A stretch of 15,763 nucleotides of DNA, from assembly GCA_035307785.1 (NCBI GenBank), contig DATGHS010000175.1, positions 1 to 15,763 on the forward strand, written 5' to 3'. The notes under the pieces are model-generated. The model made no database searches, was not told the DNA's origin, and worked only from the letters and a program-made list of their open reading frames with translations. This document shows, piece by piece, positions 14,543 to 15,763 of this stretch (position 1 is the first letter of the stretch; every line of letters begins with the position of its first letter). The position numbers and the translations under genes are program-made. Source of the stretch: DATGHS01 sp035307785 (GTDB taxonomy: Bacteria > Planctomycetota > Planctomycetia > Gemmatales > Gemmataceae).

Positions 14543-14593
14543 GTAGTGACCGGCTTCAGCCGGTCAAATCGACCCGCTAAAGCGGGTCACTAC
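14543..14593. repeat. Three-way-junction palindromic element supplying the ThDP-enzyme stop codons
   Basis: The outer stem GTAGT (14543-14547) and ACTAC (14589-14593) encloses two perfect 7-bp hairpins: GACCGGC/GCCGGTC (14548-14554 with 14559-14565, loop TTCA) and GACCCGC/GCGGGTC (14571-14577 with 14582-14588, loop TAAA). On the minus strand its first bases give the TAG (14592-14590) and an immediately following in-frame TGA (14589-14587) of the ThDP enzyme. The rest of 14418-14542 shows no clear feature besides the upstream region of the small secreted gene. Confidence 0.88.
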
Positions 14594-15763
14594 AAACTTT
14601 TGCCCACCGCGACGTCGAAAAGTTGCAAGCGGTTCTCGCGCAACGATTGACCAACGAGTTGGGTCAATTGCTCCGGCTCGCTGATTCGCAGCGCCTCGAC
14701 GCCGAAGCCTTTGGCCAGTGACAGGAAGTCAATCTCCGGCTGCACGAGGTCCATGGCCAGATAGCGGCGCTCTTTCATCTGTGGCAATGGCATCAGTTCG
14801 CCACAGTCTTTCAGGATCTTGTACTGGGCGTTGTTACAAATGACGAACGTGACCGGAATGTTGTGGTGCGCGGCAGTCCACAGCGCTTGGATGCCATAAA
14901 GCGAAGCACCGTCGCCGATGAGGGCAAGCACCGGCCGCTGCGGCCAGGCCAACTTCACGCCCAGCGCGAAGCCAAGGCCCCAACCGAGCGCCCAGCCGCG
15001 CTGGCCGAAGTAGCCATAAGGGTCGGGCAGCGCGCCAAGCCGCTCGAGCCAGGTTCCGGTTGTCGTAATGCCTTCATCGACAATGGCGACATCTCTTGGC
15101 AAGGCTTGCGCAACAGCCGACATCATGACCATGGGCGTCAGGGGCCGCAGGGAAGCTTGCTCGGCAGTTTTCCGCTGAAGCGATTCCCGGGACTGCTGCC
15201 GGCTTTGTGCGTGCTGGACATTGCGGGCGAGCGCTAACTCTTTCTGAGCGGCCGATATCTGGTCGCACAGCACTGCAGCTAGTTCTTCCAGGCCCGTTTT
15301 CGGATCCCCCAGCAGGCTGACTTCGACGCCGTAGTTCTTGCCGATTTCCCATGCATTCGAATCAAGGTGAACGATTCGAGAGCTTTCCGGAATTGGTCGT
15401 TCCAGTTCGTGGTGAATGTACATCCGCAGCAGATTCATGCCGATGACGAACAGCACGTCGAAGCCATCGAGTTGCTTGCGCAAATCCGGTGCCCAATAGA
15501 CAAGCCGTTCGCCGGCCAGTGAATGATTGGTCGGGAACGGATGTCGGCCGTGAATCGTCGTGCATTCGGTGAAGACTTTGGCACCCAGTATTTCGGCCAC
15601 ACTGACGAGTGCCGCGATGCCGCCGCTTTCAGCGGCCCGGCTGCCGGCAAGGATGGCGGGGTTTTTCGCGTTGAGCAAAAGTTTGGCCGCCTTTTTAGTC
15701 GCCTCCACCGGTGGGCGAATTCGATGATCCGGAACGCGTGCTGCACTGAGTTCAAAGGAATCG
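14590..15763 (-). CDS. ThDP-dependent enzyme resembling benzoylformate decarboxylase, 5' end beyond the window
   Basis: The visible 390 residues cover the middle (cofactor/Rossmann) and C-terminal (PP) domains of the acetolactate synthase/benzoylformate decarboxylase superfamily; the N-terminal PYR domain with the catalytic Glu lies outside. The ThDP/Mg motif is exact: GDG (14908-14916), 24 residues, then NN (14830-14835). AAKLLLNAKNPAILAGSRAAESGG opens the middle domain. FPTNHSLAGERL aligns with the FPTRH region of Pseudomonas MdlC that carries an active-site His. DEGITTTGTWLERL and IQALWTAAHHNIPVTFVICNN also fit MdlC better than acetolactate synthase. It probably acts in the cytosol on 2-oxo acids; the substrate is not established. 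The frame stays open to the edge, so an internal GTG at 15708 is not the real start. Its stop lies inside a palindromic element. Confidence 0.88.
   Translation of the reverse strand, partial: DSFELSAARVPDHRIRPPVEATKKAAKLLLNAKNPAILAGSRAAESGGIAALVSVAEILGAKVFTECTTIHGRHPFPTNHSLAGERLVYWAPDLRKQLDGFDVLFVIGMNLLRMYIHHELERPIPESSRIVHLDSNAWEIGKNYGVEVSLLGDPKTGLEELAAVLCDQISAAQKELALARNVQHAQSRQQSRESLQRKTAEQASLRPLTPMVMMSAVAQALPRDVAIVDEGITTTGTWLERLGALPDPYGYFGQRGWALGWGLGFALGVKLAWPQRPVLALIGDGASLYGIQALWTAAHHNIPVTFVICNNAQYKILKDCGELMPLPQMKERRYLAMDLVQPEIDFLSLAKGFGVEALRISEPEQLTQLVGQSLRENRLQLFDVAVGKSL

Noticed and set aside
14543..14593. tRNA-like cloverleaf
   Set aside because: The fold has only two inner hairpins, lacks a T-loop GTTCGA, an anticodon stem of proper geometry and a 7-bp acceptor stem, and is about 50 nt long.
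15706..15708. GTG as the start of the ThDP enzyme
   Set aside because: The frame remains open to the window edge, and a full-length enzyme needs an N-terminal PYR domain, so the gene is simply cut off.

Overview
The window most likely comes from a Planctomycetes chromosome, probably of the Pirellulales type. The evidence is a Gram-negative envelope pair (Skp/OmpH and LpxC), a TPR protein ending in the tryptophan-rich C-terminal repeats seen in many planctomycete TPR proteins, a membrane M48 peptidase with an MJ0042-type zinc ribbon, and a large exported glycosidase-like protein starting with an 'IWLEAE' beta-sandwich. This is an inference from family resemblance; there is no rRNA gene or other marker to settle it. 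I see no tRNA, rRNA, CRISPR array, integrase, transposase or phage gene.

Layout. At 1-1371 (minus) a Skp/OmpH-like periplasmic chaperone is followed by a rho-independent terminator and then lpxC, which leaves the window at the left edge; both serve outer-membrane biogenesis. At 1603-3565 (plus) lie a family 2 glycosyltransferase and a seven-bladed WD40 protein. At 3583-9022 (minus) a tight run M48 peptidase > iron alcohol dehydrogenase > 913-residue glycosidase-like protein has gaps of 10 and 30 nt and is probably one operon. Divergent from it, at 9110-12276 (plus), are mog (molybdenum cofactor), a secreted alpha/alpha-toroid repeat protein, and gltX. At 12356-15763 (minus) are a ThDP enzyme resembling benzoylformate decarboxylase (cut by the right edge), a small secreted protein of unknown function and a 12-repeat TPR protein.

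The genes are mostly housekeeping or clade-typical, and I found no convincing new multi-gene system. The unusual content is between the genes. Four palindromic elements (9661-9690, 12271-12354, 13728-13787, 14543-14593) all lie at the 3' ends of genes, and two of them contain the neighbouring gene's stop codon. Two of the four share an arm sequence, so they look like a dispersed family. Separately, three degenerate arrays with a strict 7-nt period occur: one overlaps a stop codon (10593-10634), one runs almost to the gltX start codon (10667-10736), and one runs into the glycosyltransferase start codon (1571-1605). They recall the heptameric STRR repeats of cyanobacteria but have different units. 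These two classes of small repeats are the best leads in the window.
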